Source of the DNA: Parietaria judaica
Lineage: Eukaryota > Streptophyta > Magnoliopsida > Rosales > Urticaceae
Assembly: GCA_954871525.1 (NCBI GenBank)
Contig: OX940864.1
Coordinates: forward strand, 23,120,001-23,184,000
Direction of reading: 5' to 3'
Length of the DNA stretch: 64,000 bases
Positions 46,734 through 57,124 of the stretch are shown here, in pieces. The translations under genes were made by a program, and so were the position numbers. Numbering within the stretch: the stretch's first letter is position 1; every line of letters begins with the position of its first letter. Below the pieces are notes generated by a model that ran no database searches, had not been told where the DNA came from, and saw nothing but the letters and a program-made list of their open reading frames with translations.

Positions 46734-47289
46734 TTGAAAGCATGTGTGTTGGATTCATTAATAATATCACATTAGCAATGCATCATATACTAAACACAAA
46801 GTAATACATACTCAAAGTAAACATTTTTAAACATTCATCAACACAATGTTAAGGATATAATATTGTTCCAAAAAGCCATTTCTAATGTAAGCCATTATTC
46901 AGGCTATAATATTGTTTCAAAGAAAAAACCCCGTAATTGATAACACAAAGTTCCAAAAGCATTGTAACACAGTGGTTCAATTTCAAAAGCTTGGTAACAC
47001 AAAGACCAAACTATTCAACTAGGGTTGTGACTGGGGCATCAGAGAAGTGCTTGGCTGTGACGGAGTTAGGTGAGACGATCTTGGTTGTGACGCGCTTGGC
47101 TGCCTTGTTTCTCGCGCCTTAATTTGTCGGTGCCTCCTCTTAGTACGAGCTACAGCTTCTGCTGATGGCTTTGCCAAGAATGGTCTGCCCATTTTTTTCT
47201 TGATTATCGGCTACATAACAAAGTGAATAACATGAGTATGGTGAAGTGAAGTTAAGTGTGAACAACGAAGTGAATTCGTTAGTACCTTT
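46734..47289. other. Flank of the MULE pseudogene
   Basis: The frame at 46937-47122 has no recognisable domain. It probably includes the 3' non-coding end of the MULE (minus strand). No terminal inverted repeat was identified. Confidence 0.45.
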
Positions 47290-49210
47290 TTGACAGTAGG
47301 GTTGTTGCACGTAGTCCTCTTATGCCCGATTTGACCACAATTTCCGCATTTGTTAAGTTGACCGATCTTGAGTACCTTTGTAGTAGGTTTTGATTTTTCG
47401 TCCGAGTCTCGCTTCCGTTTCTTCTTCGGTCTTCCGGTCATGGGCACTTGTCTTGGTGGAAGCATAGGATGCATTCCCGCATTTGGCCACTTGTCTTGAG
47501 AAGGCATTGGTTCTATGGAACCGCTATACTGAGCTAAATAGGTCGGCTTCTTGTACAAATCGTTGATATAATTCTACGGAGTCTGACCTGTAGCCCAAAT
47601 AGCTGCAAATGCGTGCCCACACGGGATCCCACTCAACTCATAGCCTCGACAAGTACATGTCTTGTTTATCAAATTAACAAAAAATTTCTCTTTTCTATTG
47701 CGGTTATTGTATTCAACCTGTATTTACAGTAAAAAATTATAGATTTTTTTAATAATAAAAAATTGCATATATTATTATAAAACATTGCAGATTCTATTAC
47801 CTCGTACTTCTCTTCGTTGGCTCGTGTTGCTTGACAACAACGTGCAATCTCCTTGAGTTTCTCTATTATTTTCACTATCCGAGGTGACACTGGATATTTC
47901 CATTTCTCCGTACTCATACGCTTCTGAAAGTGTCGTCCCATTAGCCAGAATCGGATGCCCTCCAACAAGCTTATGATGGGCTTATCCTTATACCCCAGTA
48001 TCACCTTACTGAAGCTTTCACATATATTATTAACAAGCATATCACACTTGTTCTGAAACTGAAAGTGCGACCTCGTCCATTCACTAGCATTCTTCTTCAT
48101 CAACCATTCATACGCTTGTACATTGACTTTTTTCAAATCTTCCATTGCCTTTTTCCAAAGTTCCCGAGTTGTGGCTCTAGCGCTATTCCAAATGTGTTGT
48201 TTCATGAGCAAACCAGGAAAGAGCTTCCTAAAATTAGCATGCAAATGCTGAATACAAAAACGGACTTCCGCACCTTCATAAACATCACCGGTTGCATTCT
48301 CTAATCCCTTTTGCCTATCACTAATGATCGTGAAATTGCTGCTGCGGAGACCACTAAAATCTTCTTTCAACAAATTCAAGAACCATGTCCAAGAATCTGT
48401 GTTTTCTTTCTGTTGAGTAAACCTCAAGTCATTGACACAACAACAAATCAATTTACAACTGATCCAACGGTTAGAAAACAAGACTGCAGCTTGCCATTCT
48501 TGCCAGCAAAGCGACATCGGCTTATTAATTTATTACCGGGAATTAAATAGCGGGAATGAGAAATGTGTAAGAGTACGTCTATATAAACTCAAGGGGTGTG
48601 AGGCTTAGGTTAGAAAAATAAGATAAAAGAGAGAAAGGGTCTCAGAGAGGATTATAATCTAGAGAGAGATTGAGAGAAATCTGTCTCGGTGTTGCTTGAA
48701 GATCGACAACAGTGCAGTCCAAGATCAAGGAATTTCCGAGAGGCTTGAAGCTAGGAGAATTCGGAGAAGATTTTGAGCACGTTGTAGCAAGCTACAATCC
48801 TACAGATCCAAAGGTGTATTCTGTTCTATGATTGATTCATTAATAAGAATGAATGGTGATGTATTGTTCAGATCGATTGTGTTCATACTCTGAAATTTTC
48901 GTTCGTGTTCTCTGTGATGTTATAACGTGCTTTGCGACATAAATTCGTTTTCTGGGTTTGATAAGTTCTGGCTGTGATTGCATTTAATCACAAACACCAT
49001 ATGCAATGACAAATAAGCTATTCTCCGCATCAATACCTACCAATAGCAGCTAACAACATACCTTTGATGTAACCTTTCAAGAAGCATCCATCGAGGCCCA
49101 CTAATTGACGACAACTTCTGAACCCAATTATGCTAGCCTGAAGGCATATAAACTCTTTGGAAGACCCAATTCGGTCTTGATTTTGGTTGTGCTCCCAGGG
49201 TTAAGCTTTA
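47290..49210 (-). pseudogene. Mutator-like (MULE/MuDR) transposase pseudogene, split by a solo LTR
   Basis: Minus strand, N to C. The piece 49210-48993 reads FICLQASIIGFRSCRQLVGL then DGCFLKG (first catalytic Asp), a small frameshift, then GIDAENSLFVIAYGV. A solo LTR (48992-48411) interrupts. The piece 48410-47801 continues ENTDSWTWFLNLLKEDF, FTIISDRQKGLENA (second Asp) and CIQHLHANFRK. An 83-bp GT-AG intron (47800-47718) follows. Then come a SWIM zinc finger (TCTCRGYELSGIPCGHAFAA), a TAG stop after GQTP, and a CCHC zinc knuckle (CGNCGQIGHKRTTC). Family assignment is secure. It is inactive because of the insertion, the stop and the frameshift. Confidence 0.9.
48411..48992 (+). mobile_element. 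Solo LTR inserted in the MULE transposase
   Basis: 582 bp beginning TGTTGAGTAAACC and ending TTTAATCACA. It has a TATA box (CTATATAAACTC near 48569) and a GA-rich leader. Its boundaries were set by where MULE coding sequence stops (AYGV) and resumes (ENTDSW). A few bases of target appear lost and no 5-bp duplication is visible. Size and style suggest a copia-type element. Confidence 0.7.
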
Positions 49211-49514
49211 CAATCATCTAGCAATAATCGTGTAGCAATGCATATTGATCCTTGGAAATCCGGAAAAATAAAAAGACGCGCTTTGGCGCAAAGCAGTTGA
49301 TTGAATCTGGTCAAAATAAAAAAAAAAGTCTTTGGAAAGCCGAGATAACTCAGCAGTCAGCATATAGAGTTTTTTGAAACGCAAAGCCTCCCAAAAAACT
49401 GGGGGGTTAATGTTATGGGCATTTTCAAACCCAGAAAAATTAAGACCCAAATCAAAGAGCATACTAAAAAATAGGGCTCAAAATGATTAAAAGCCCAAAA
49501 AGTATCAGCGCCTT

Positions 49515-49668
49515 TGAAAATGTGCGCACTAGAAATGGGCGCACTTGAAATCGGCAGCTTAGAAATGAGCACCCTTGAAATGGGCTCCCTAAAAATGAGC
49601 GCCTTAGAAATGAGCGTCTTGTAAATGAGCACCCTGAAAATGGGCCCGCTTAAATGAGCACACTTACT
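49515..49668. repeat. ~17-bp degenerate minisatellite
   Basis: About nine units of the form GAAATGAGCNCCCTT (variants GAAATGGGCGCACTT, GAAATGAGCACCCTT, AAAATGAGCGCCTTA). The Ile/Ser-rich antisense frame through it is a product of the repeat. Confidence 0.85.
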
Positions 49669-49739
49669 TTTTCACAACAATTAGTTAATTGCTCAGGGGC
49701 CCAATAAAGTTATTTTTAATTACACAAAGGTCCCTGGAC

Positions 49740-49990
49740 CCTCCTATAAATAGGAGCTTCAAACTCAGAAAAACGGATCTGATCCCATTCGAACTCGAAA
49801 CTTAACACATTTCACTCAAACGCTCTTTGTAGCGATAAAATCTCTCAACGCTCACTTTGAACTACGTGATGACCTGATCCGTTAAAATGGGTACGTAGGC
49901 AGCCTCGTTACAAGTGACGAGGTCTGGCATCTCATATTATTAAATCCCTTCTTTTTTATGTCATTAAGCATATCATCGAAGGCGAAGAAT
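49740..49990 (+). repeat. Tat-like LTR segment with TATA box and conserved module
   Basis: CCTATAAATAGGAGC (near 49743) is followed about 110 bp later by the TACGTAGGCAGC module (49854-49935) and ATATTATTAAATCCC. This matches the order at 59968-60170. The upstream minisatellite may belong to the same LTR. Outer ends were not found. Confidence 0.55.
49854..49935 (+). repeat. TACGTAGGCAGC module, LTR copy 2
   Basis: ACTTTGAACTACGTGATGAC, CTGATCC, spacer, GGGTACGTAGGCAGCC, then the possible hairpin CCTCGT-loop-ACGAGG and TGGCATCTCAT. Confidence 0.8.
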
Positions 49991-50722
49991 CATATTTTAA
50001 GCCCGATCTAACTATCAAGCAGACATTGGGCCCAACCCAAAATCAAGACTTGGGCCGCTTTAGAAAACAGACCCGACCCGAATCAGTTATCAAGTTAGGC
50101 AAAAATCTAATTAAACTCTTAGCAGAATTTTTTTTTTTCTCTAGACCTTGTGTGACTTGAAACTTAATCAATCGTTGATCCTGACAGAAAGGGGATAAAC
50201 CTCTACGCATATAAAGGACGTCAGTATCTCAATTGATTCGAACCCATATCCTATTTTAGAGAAAGCATGAAATTACCCAAGTCTTTCGAAACTTATCAAT
50301 ACCTATCGGATTACTCTCGTATATTTTATTTTACTCATATGTCTCTTAAATTTATCCCTTTGCAATTTGCATGAGGTTATTAATATAAGTTTTAATATGA
50401 AAAAAGATATATAATTCATCACTTTATTTATACAAGTTTTTCGAGAAAAAAAATCTTAAATCTCTACTTTACATGTGTACTATATATAACGTTCACTAAA
50501 GTTGTTGGAATGGAGCAATGGCGGAATCACCTTAATTATGTGCTAAAGTGTTTTCTAGTGTTAATTTTTTTTTTTAAAAAAAGTTAAGTTAACCCCCTAA
50601 GTACTTGATCCACATAATTGAGAGTTAGGTATTATGCTGCCCAAATTTAAAAAATATTTGGATATTTTTGCCACCATGACATGTGGTGCGATTTTAGACG
50701 AAAATATGACGAAATAAATAAA
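49991..50722. other. No supported gene
   Basis: AT-rich sequence; the only frame (50597-50833, minus) runs into the foldback MITE and has no domain. Confidence 0.5.
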
Positions 50723-51194
50723 AGGGTTAATGACGGCAAAAATACCCAAAGTTTGGTCAAAGAACCCCTCGTGTACCCAAAGTTTAAAAGTGATGGCAAA
50801 AATACCTAAAGTCATATTTGAGGAGTTGACCACTTAATTCTCATAATGTCGTTAACTTACTCGTTAACCCTGGCCAAATGGACAATTTTTTTGTTGTTAA
50901 GTGTAATCATTTGGGGTTCAATTAGTTGTATTAAATAGTATTAGTTAGGGGTTTAATTTATTGTTTTGTCGTAAACAAGACTTATTTGGGCTCATCCATT
51001 TGGCAAAAATTGTTATGTCAACAACCAACGTTTGCCCGCGTGGCCAGAGTTAACAGGTAAGTTAACGGCGTTACGAGAATAGAGTGGTCAACTCCCCAAA
51101 TGCGACTTTGGGTATTTTTACCACCACTTTTAAACTTTGGGTACACGAGGAGTTCTTTGACCAAACTTTGGGTATTTTTGCCGTCATTAACCCT
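50723..51194. mobile_element. Foldback MITE with ~160-bp terminal inverted repeats
   Basis: The left arm (AGGGTTAATGACGGCAAAAA, CCCAAAGTTTGGTCAAAGAA, GAGTTGACCAC) is repeated in reverse complement at 51035-51194, ending TTTTGCCGTCATTAACCCT. The spacer is about 150 bp and AT-rich. There is no coding capacity. A third arm is at 45843-46042. The target duplication is unclear. Confidence 0.85.
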
Positions 51195-51753
51195 AAGTAA
51201 AGTAAGAGTTTGGCAACTTTCGCCACTAAAAAAAAAAACTTAATGTCAACTTTTTAAAAACTTTGAATACTAATGCCGCTATTTTCCCAATATATAAATA
51301 TACGTGCATTGTACGTGTATGAACATATATCAAAATAAGAATATTGCTCAGAACATATATCAAGAGGTTCATTGACTCCCTCAAAAAAAAAAAAAAGAGG
51401 TTCATTGACGTTAATAGAAAGTCAAACAATTTTGGTCAAAGTTAACAAAACAAGACAAATAACGTAGAAAATTGAAATGTTCCTATGAGCAAGAAAACAA
51501 AACTTATCGGAAAACGACAGTGAAATAAAGGAAAACAAAAAACGACAACTAAATAAACATTCGTATTCAATTGTTTCTAATACATTGTCGTTCAAAGGAC
51601 TTTATTTTAATACTGAAATATAATAAAAGCTAGTAATTCAATTATTTATGTAGCACATTAGCTACTTATTTCTCATAACATTATAATAATTTAGTGCCAC
51701 GAACAATTATTTATAATTATATGTAGAGATTATTACGTTACGTTGTATATATT
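51195..51753. other. 3' flank of the metalloproteinase gene
   Basis: AT-rich, with no gene supported. It probably includes the MMP 3' UTR. Confidence 0.5.
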
Positions 51754-53051
51754 TCAAGCCCTGCCATACAAGGCACGTATTCCTCTAATATCATCATTGT
51801 GCAAATCCCTCTTGATCTTCCCGGAACTGAACGCCGGGAACATGATCGCGTCCGGGATGTTGGGCTCGTGGCCGAGGCCGAGCACGTGACCAATCTCGTG
51901 CACCGCGACAGACTCAAGGTCCACTTGGTCGGGTGTGGGGTTCGTGCTCCAGGCCTCGTCAGCGTCAAAGTGCATCAAACCGCTTGTCGGCGAGAATGCG
52001 TGGGCCAGAGTGTTCGAGGGCCCGTCAAATGGATGGTTGTCTCCATGCTCGCCTCTGTGGAACCCGATCTCGATATCCGCCGCTTCTCCATCCGCCACCT
52101 GTTGGATTAACATTTTATATGAATCATAACCTGCTTTAAATTATACTTCATAGCTAAATAAAGTTATATATATTATATATACACTTCATAGAAAAATGCT
52201 TTCATTTCGATTACTTTATTGCATAAAAATCGTAATACAAAGCTCGATAAATTAATAATATCGATTAAATAAATATTTGAAAGATCTCGATAAATTAATA
52301 GTATCGATTAAATATATATTTGAAAGATCGACTCTAAATAAAATTACTAAATTATTATTCAGTAAATTAGTAATCTCGATGATATAATAAATTTTCCGAT
52401 TCAAAGAGAATTAATTTATGGAGGTTGTATTGTTAATTAAAAGATTATTAAACGTACCTCTTCAAATGTGAAATGGCTGACACTCGCCCATCTTTGGAAC
52501 GCACGCGCGCAGACCGACCGCAATTCCCCCTTGGCACTGTCATCCACGGTGGATCGGAACCGGTAGGTCAGGTGGGCTTTCGGCCACCTGGGGTTTTCCG
52601 GGAAGAACGAGAAGCGGGACACCGAGTTGACAAGCAGCTTCCGGTTTTTGTCTCCTTTCCTAGGGTTTTCACTAGACGTATTGACCTCGTCCGCATTGCC
52701 GCACCTCGGCATCATCATTTGCTTAACTGTGTCGGCGTCTAGGGTTCCGGTCACCTCGAGATGGAAAGTCCTCTGGTAGGACTTGACGGCGGACTCCAAA
52801 TGATCATCGAACTCGTCGTCGTTTCGGTGTTTGAGACTCGCGACGTCTTCGTTTTTTTCGTAGCGCGAGTAGCCAAATTTTTCGAGGTACTGCTTGAGGT
52901 GGTGGAGACCGAAAATGTTCTGGCCTTTGTGGCAGCCTCGCAGGTGTCCGATGAATTCAAAGGCGGTGTGCTTAGTGTGTTTCGATTGTACCACGTCAAA
53001 AGCGCGCAGAGTTGCTAGCAGTGCCACTAAAAGTGTGATTTTTGCCGCCAT
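51754..53051 (-). CDS. Plant matrix metalloproteinase (matrixin, M10A), 2 exons
   Basis: Secreted zinc endopeptidase acting on cell-wall or apoplastic proteins. Minus-strand exons are 53051-52458 and 52098-51754, with donor GTACGT and acceptor CAACAG in phase 0; the product is 312 aa. The start ATG opens a signal peptide (residues 1 to about 23). The propeptide contains a peptidoglycan-binding-like helix bundle (HHLKQYLEKFGYS, AVKSYQRTFHLEVTGTLD) and the cysteine switch PRCGNAD (Cys117). The catalytic domain starts near HLTYRF and has the zinc site HEIGHVLGLGH (His265, Glu266, His269, His275) and the Met-turn AIMFP (Met284). It ends at DDIRGIRALYGRA, with no GPI or transmembrane tail, unlike several plant MMPs. 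The intron between FEEV and ADGEA is notable because the Arabidopsis MMP genes are described as intronless. The gene appears intact. Confidence 0.95.
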
Positions 53052-53110
53052 TGCTGTGTATTTCTAAAGAAAGTGAGAGTTTGTTAATGAACTCTTTGCA
53101 TGGCTTGGTC

Positions 53111-53120
53111 TCTATTTATA
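53111..53120 (-). promoter_or_regulatory. TATA box of the metalloproteinase gene
   Basis: On the minus strand TATAAATAGA lies about 60-70 bp upstream of the ATG, a normal spacing for a short plant leader. Confidence 0.65.
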
Positions 53121-53433
53121 ACACAATTTAAGGAAGAAATTTGACCGAAGAAATTTGAGCTATGGAGAGATCTTTCGTGCTTGTTTCTGGTTGCATTAAG
53201 TCTTGCCCTAATATCACTTGCAGTATTTTTTTTCTTAGGGTTAATCGCGGCATATGTTCCAAATTCATTTAATAGCGATAAAAGTACTAAAAGACAGGTT
53301 CCCACCATGTTAAACCGACGGTTGTTAGTCAAACTTCCCACATGACAGTCAGACGCCCACAGTGGCATTGCTACATCACCTAATGTCACGTGACATTTTG
53401 ATGTATTTTTAAACTAAAATTATTATGTCCACG
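53121..53433. other. Upstream region of the MMP gene
   Basis: No gene; the minus-strand frame 53084-53389 overlaps the leader and a small dispersed repeat (GCGGCATATGTTCC, GATAAAAGTAC). Confidence 0.5.
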
Positions 53434-54176
53434 CAGAGCCGTCCCTGAGGGGAGGCGGAGTTGGCGCGCCTTTAATTAAAAAAAAAAAGCTTAAATTTAG
53501 GGGTCCCAAAAATAAAATTTAAGGGCCCCAAAATCAGTTAAATTAATTTTTTATAGATTAAAATCACTTAAATTAAATTTAGGGCTCCTAAAACAATATA
53601 AACAAAACCACTCAACCTTAATATTTGGCCTCCTAATTCCCAAATTATTTAGGGCCACTAATTTTAATTTTATTTAAAATCACTTAACTTTAATAATTGA
53701 GCTCCCAACTCCCAAATTAATTAAGGCCCTTATTCCCACTTTACTCTAGAATTTCCTCACGTCATTTATTCCCTTAAATTCCAAAATTATTTTCTCTTTA
53801 TATTGCTCTATATTTCACATAATTCATAACTCAAATTCCCCTAAACCCAAATTCACTTGAGACTATTCCTCACGACAGTCCTTACCCAAGTTTCATATTT
53901 CCACATTTCCTCTAATCCCTTTGCATCATTATTACCAGTCACAATTGCTTATGCAGAAAGAACCTTCTCGAAAAAGACATGTCAAGAAATTCTATTATGC
54001 AGAGTTGATTAGTACTTTTGCTTCTAAAACTGCTAGACGCGTCTTATTTGAATGAGAATTTATTTATATATAAATATTGTATATACTTTTGCATAAAAAC
54101 TGAACTTTGCAATTACTGTAAGGGGCCCCAAAAATTCTCCTCGCCTAGGACCTCGAAAATCTCAGGCACGGCCCTG
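53434..54176 (+). mobile_element. hAT deletion derivative, 743 bp
   Basis: The left end CAGAGCCGTCCCTGAG and inverted right end CAGGGCCGTGCCTGAG match at 14 of 16 positions. The last ~240 bp are homologous to the hAT transposase relic at 56790-57120 (GCAGAAAGAA...TTCTCGAA, GTTGATTAGTACTTTTGCTT, TCTCCTCGCCTAGG). A block of about 79 bp present in the relic is missing here, between TCGAA repeats. No 8-bp target duplication is seen (TGTCCACG versus TGAGCTTA). Confidence 0.75.
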
Positions 54177-54720
54177 TGAGCTTAAGCTTGACTTCGTCCG
54201 GCACATTGAGGAAGTCAGCCCGGGTACCGACCAGAACCAAGGACGGACAAGAGTTCAGCCCAGCTCGGGTGAACACGAGCAGAATGTCCGGATAAAATGC
54301 AAGCTCGGCCAGGGGCAGACGAGCAGGCCAGCTCGGGGACAGAGAAGCTGTCCGAGCAGGAAAGGGAAAGTCAGCAACTACCCAGCAAGGAAAGCGCGTA
54401 GCTTGAGGAGCAAGCAAAGATCGAGTCAAAGATTTGATGAGATTATTTAGGGTAGTTTCCCGATTTTGTGCGATTTAGTTAGCTAGGGTTTCGCCTATGT
54501 GAGGCTATATAAACCTAGCATTGTACACTTTGTAAAGTGTTGAGTCCAGTAGAGTTTTTGAGTTTATCTTCTTGTAATTTATCTTTGATTATCAATAGAG
54601 AAATTCTTGTCCCAAAATTCGTGTTCTTCAATTTCTGTTCGATTTTTGGTGCTGTTCGTGTTTCTTCGCAGATCCGTGAATTTGGGAACTAATAGGCCCT
54701 GCGTCCACTTGGCATTTAAA
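54177..54720 (+). repeat. LTR-like sequence
   Basis: Contains GGCTATATAAACCTAGC (TATA box near 54505), then CTTTGTAAAGTG and a T-rich leader with TTATCAATAGAGAAATTC. This is typical of the promoter/R/U5 part of a copia-type LTR. Ends were not identified. The antisense frame 54145-54429 has no domain. Confidence 0.4.
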
Positions 54721-55082
54721 ATATATTATTTATGAAAAGTTCGTCTATATCTTCATTTTCGAAAAAGTGGAAAAACGAGAACTTTATAGAGGTGTGAGGG
54801 TGTGTCCCCGTCGCCCACTACGACATTCAATATTAGTCGAATCATGTTTGAGCCAGAAAATAGAAAACACGACGGGGCTTTTCTATAAAATGGTTTGCGG
54901 CTTCTCGAGGAAGCCTTAAGTTTTTTGTGGCTTCTCGAACGACATAAACGCGCTTGTGGGCAGGGGCGGAGCCAAGGGGGGCGGAGCGGGGGCGGCCGCC
55001 CCCACTTGGTCCGAGCACGTTATTTTTATTTTTTATTTATTCATATTATTATAAGTTTATATATAAATAATAAACATAACAT

Positions 55083-55182
55083 TAGTAGACCAAATATCAC
55101 TATAGTCTAGTGGAGTTTTGTTAGTCTTAAAGTTCTCTTCCAAGTTATAGTCTATGGTTCAATTCCCAAGCCCATCAACTTT
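55083..55182 (+). repeat. tRNA-like segment within the hAT element
   Basis: TATAGTCTAGTGGAG resembles a pol III A box and GGTTCAATTCCC, about 45 bp later, a B box. It may be a captured SINE or tRNA relic. It is not a functional tRNA. Confidence 0.4.
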
Positions 55183-55259
55183 GTTTTTAATTTATTTTAG
55201 CAACACTTTTTATGATTATAATTTTTTTCATGGTATTTTGTACTTTACTTAATTATAAG

Positions 55260-55664
55260 CAGCCCCGGCCCGACCAATGTGAGGGCCTTGGGCGAACAAT
55301 CAAAATGAGGCCTTTTTTAATTTTTTAAACATTTATATATTTAATAAACTTAATTCTAAATATGAAAACATACATGATGGGCCTGCTGAAACTCTCTCTG
55401 ACGATAGTACACTAGTAGACTAAGCTAAAACATTTTTTTAATACTTAACTTTTGATTGTTATAGTTATACACGTTATCAATCAAATGGGCCTTGTACTCA
55501 GCATGATGGGCCTTATGCATATGCTGATATCCCCTTGCAGCCAAACCATTAATTGCATATTGATTTTTTTTTTTTTTAATCTGAAACATAAGCTTGGTGT
55601 GGGCCTTTCTCATGAGTGGGCCTTGGGCAGCTGCCCAAATTGCCCAATAGGTGGGCCGGGCCTG
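55260..55664. mobile_element. Second hAT element (405 bp) nested in the first, with TSD
   Basis: The left end CAGCCCCGGCCCGACC and inverted right end CAGGCCCGGCCCACC match apart from one substitution and one indel. It is flanked on both sides by ATTATAAG (55252-55259, 55665-55672). Subterminal GGGCCTTGGGC repeats occur at both ends. It has no coding capacity. Insertion into the 996-bp element means this one is younger. Confidence 0.9.
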
Positions 55665-56739
55665 ATTATAAGTATACTAAAACGATTACAACTTACAAAA
55701 CTAGAGAGTAAAAACCACCAATCAATTTAAGACGTGCAAAGTTTTAAATATTGAAAAAAATATTAATATTTTGAGAACGTAACATGTAGATTTCTAATCA
55801 TATAGAGATCCTAATGAACTATTTTCATAAATCGAAAGTTCATAAAAAATAGTTATAATGCAATCTATAACAGTGTTTCAATGTCTCGTTTTATTATGAA
55901 ATATATAGCCAATTAATTTTCGCCCCCTCTTAGTCCGAGCTCTAGCTCCGCCCCTGCTTGTGGGCACATGTTTTCATGCCGAACTTAAAATTAATTACTT
56001 ATAAAGACACTTATAACATATGATTATTTGTAGGAGTAGGATTAATTTTAGAATATATAATATACGTGCGTTGTACGTATAGAATATGTATCTGTATGAG
56101 GATGTCATTTAGTTTTTGTAATCTTTCGATCGTTAAAGGAATAGTCATACACGGTTCAATGACGTGAATAAAAAGTAATGCCATGTTGGTCAAAGTCAAC
56201 AAAACAAAACATTACATAGCAACGTTTCTCTTGGGGCCCGAAAAAGAAACGGAACTTATAGGAAAATGACAATAAATAAACGAGAAAGAGCATCTTTCTC
56301 GGACGACAATGTAATAGAAACGACACGAATGAACCAAAAAGACTCTATCCCAAAAACGACACATTACAGCTAGGCAACATGAACTTTAAATGACATATAT
56401 ATAAATGTAAAAACATGTCTTTGAGATAGAAAACGACATTGAGATGCTAAATATATTTTACGGCGAAAAATAATAAAAAGGCATTTTCTAGTTAATTAGT
56501 AATTAAACTTGAAATATAGGGAAATTTATTTTTTATAAACTCAATTTTTTAGTTTTGGAAAACATATACCTTAAAGTTTAAAAAACAGTTAAAGTATACC
56601 TTCAAAGTCTATTTTCTTTTCTTTTATATATCCTCTAATAAATATATTTTTTTTAAACTCAAAATTACTCTTTATTGACAATTTTTGAATTTTTATATTT
56701 CTTCTAATTTCATTTTTCACCAAAATATATCTTATGTTT

Positions 56740-57124
56740 AGAGTATTATTTTTAAAATTACTCAAAATGCTTGGATTGCCTACCGAATTATGTTAATCAT
56801 ACTAATCACAATTGCGCATGCAGAAAGAAGTTTCTCGAAGTTAAAATTGATCAAGTCTTATGTTCTATCAACCATGTCTCAAGATAGGTTGAGTTGTTTA
56901 ACTACATTGTCTATCGAAAAAGACATTGTCGAGAAACTTGATTATGCAAAGTTGATTAGTACTTTTGCTTCTGAAATTGCTAGACGTGTCTTATTTGAAT
57001 GAGAATTTATTTATATATAAATATTGTATATACTTTTGCATTAAAATTAAATTTTGCAATTACGATAGGGGGCTCCAAAAATTCTCCTCGCCTAGGGCCC
57101 CGAAAATCTTAGGCACGACTCTCA
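56740..57124 (+). pseudogene. hAT transposase C-terminal (dimerisation domain) relic and 3' TIR
   Basis: The frame 56790-57002 reads AHAERSFSKLKLIKSYVLST, MSQDRLSCLTTLSIEKDI, KLDYAKLISTFASEIARR. This is the conserved hATC dimerisation region and ends at the natural stop. Downstream come GGGGGCTCCAAAAATTCTCC, CTCGCCTAGG and a decayed 3' end (CTTAGGCACGACTCTC) like that of 53434-54176. The N-terminal zinc finger and catalytic core are missing. Confidence 0.88.

Larger units (their letters stand above)
54961..55956. mobile_element. Non-autonomous hAT element (996 bp) with intact 8-bp TSD
   Basis: 12-bp perfect TIRs CAGGGGCGGAGC/GCTCCGCCCCTG, flanked on both sides by CTTGTGGG (54953-54960, 55957-55964). 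A subterminal GTCCGAGC box is also shared by the two ends. It has no transposase. A second hAT element is inserted inside at 55260-55664, and a tRNA-like segment lies at about 55083-55182. Confidence 0.93.
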
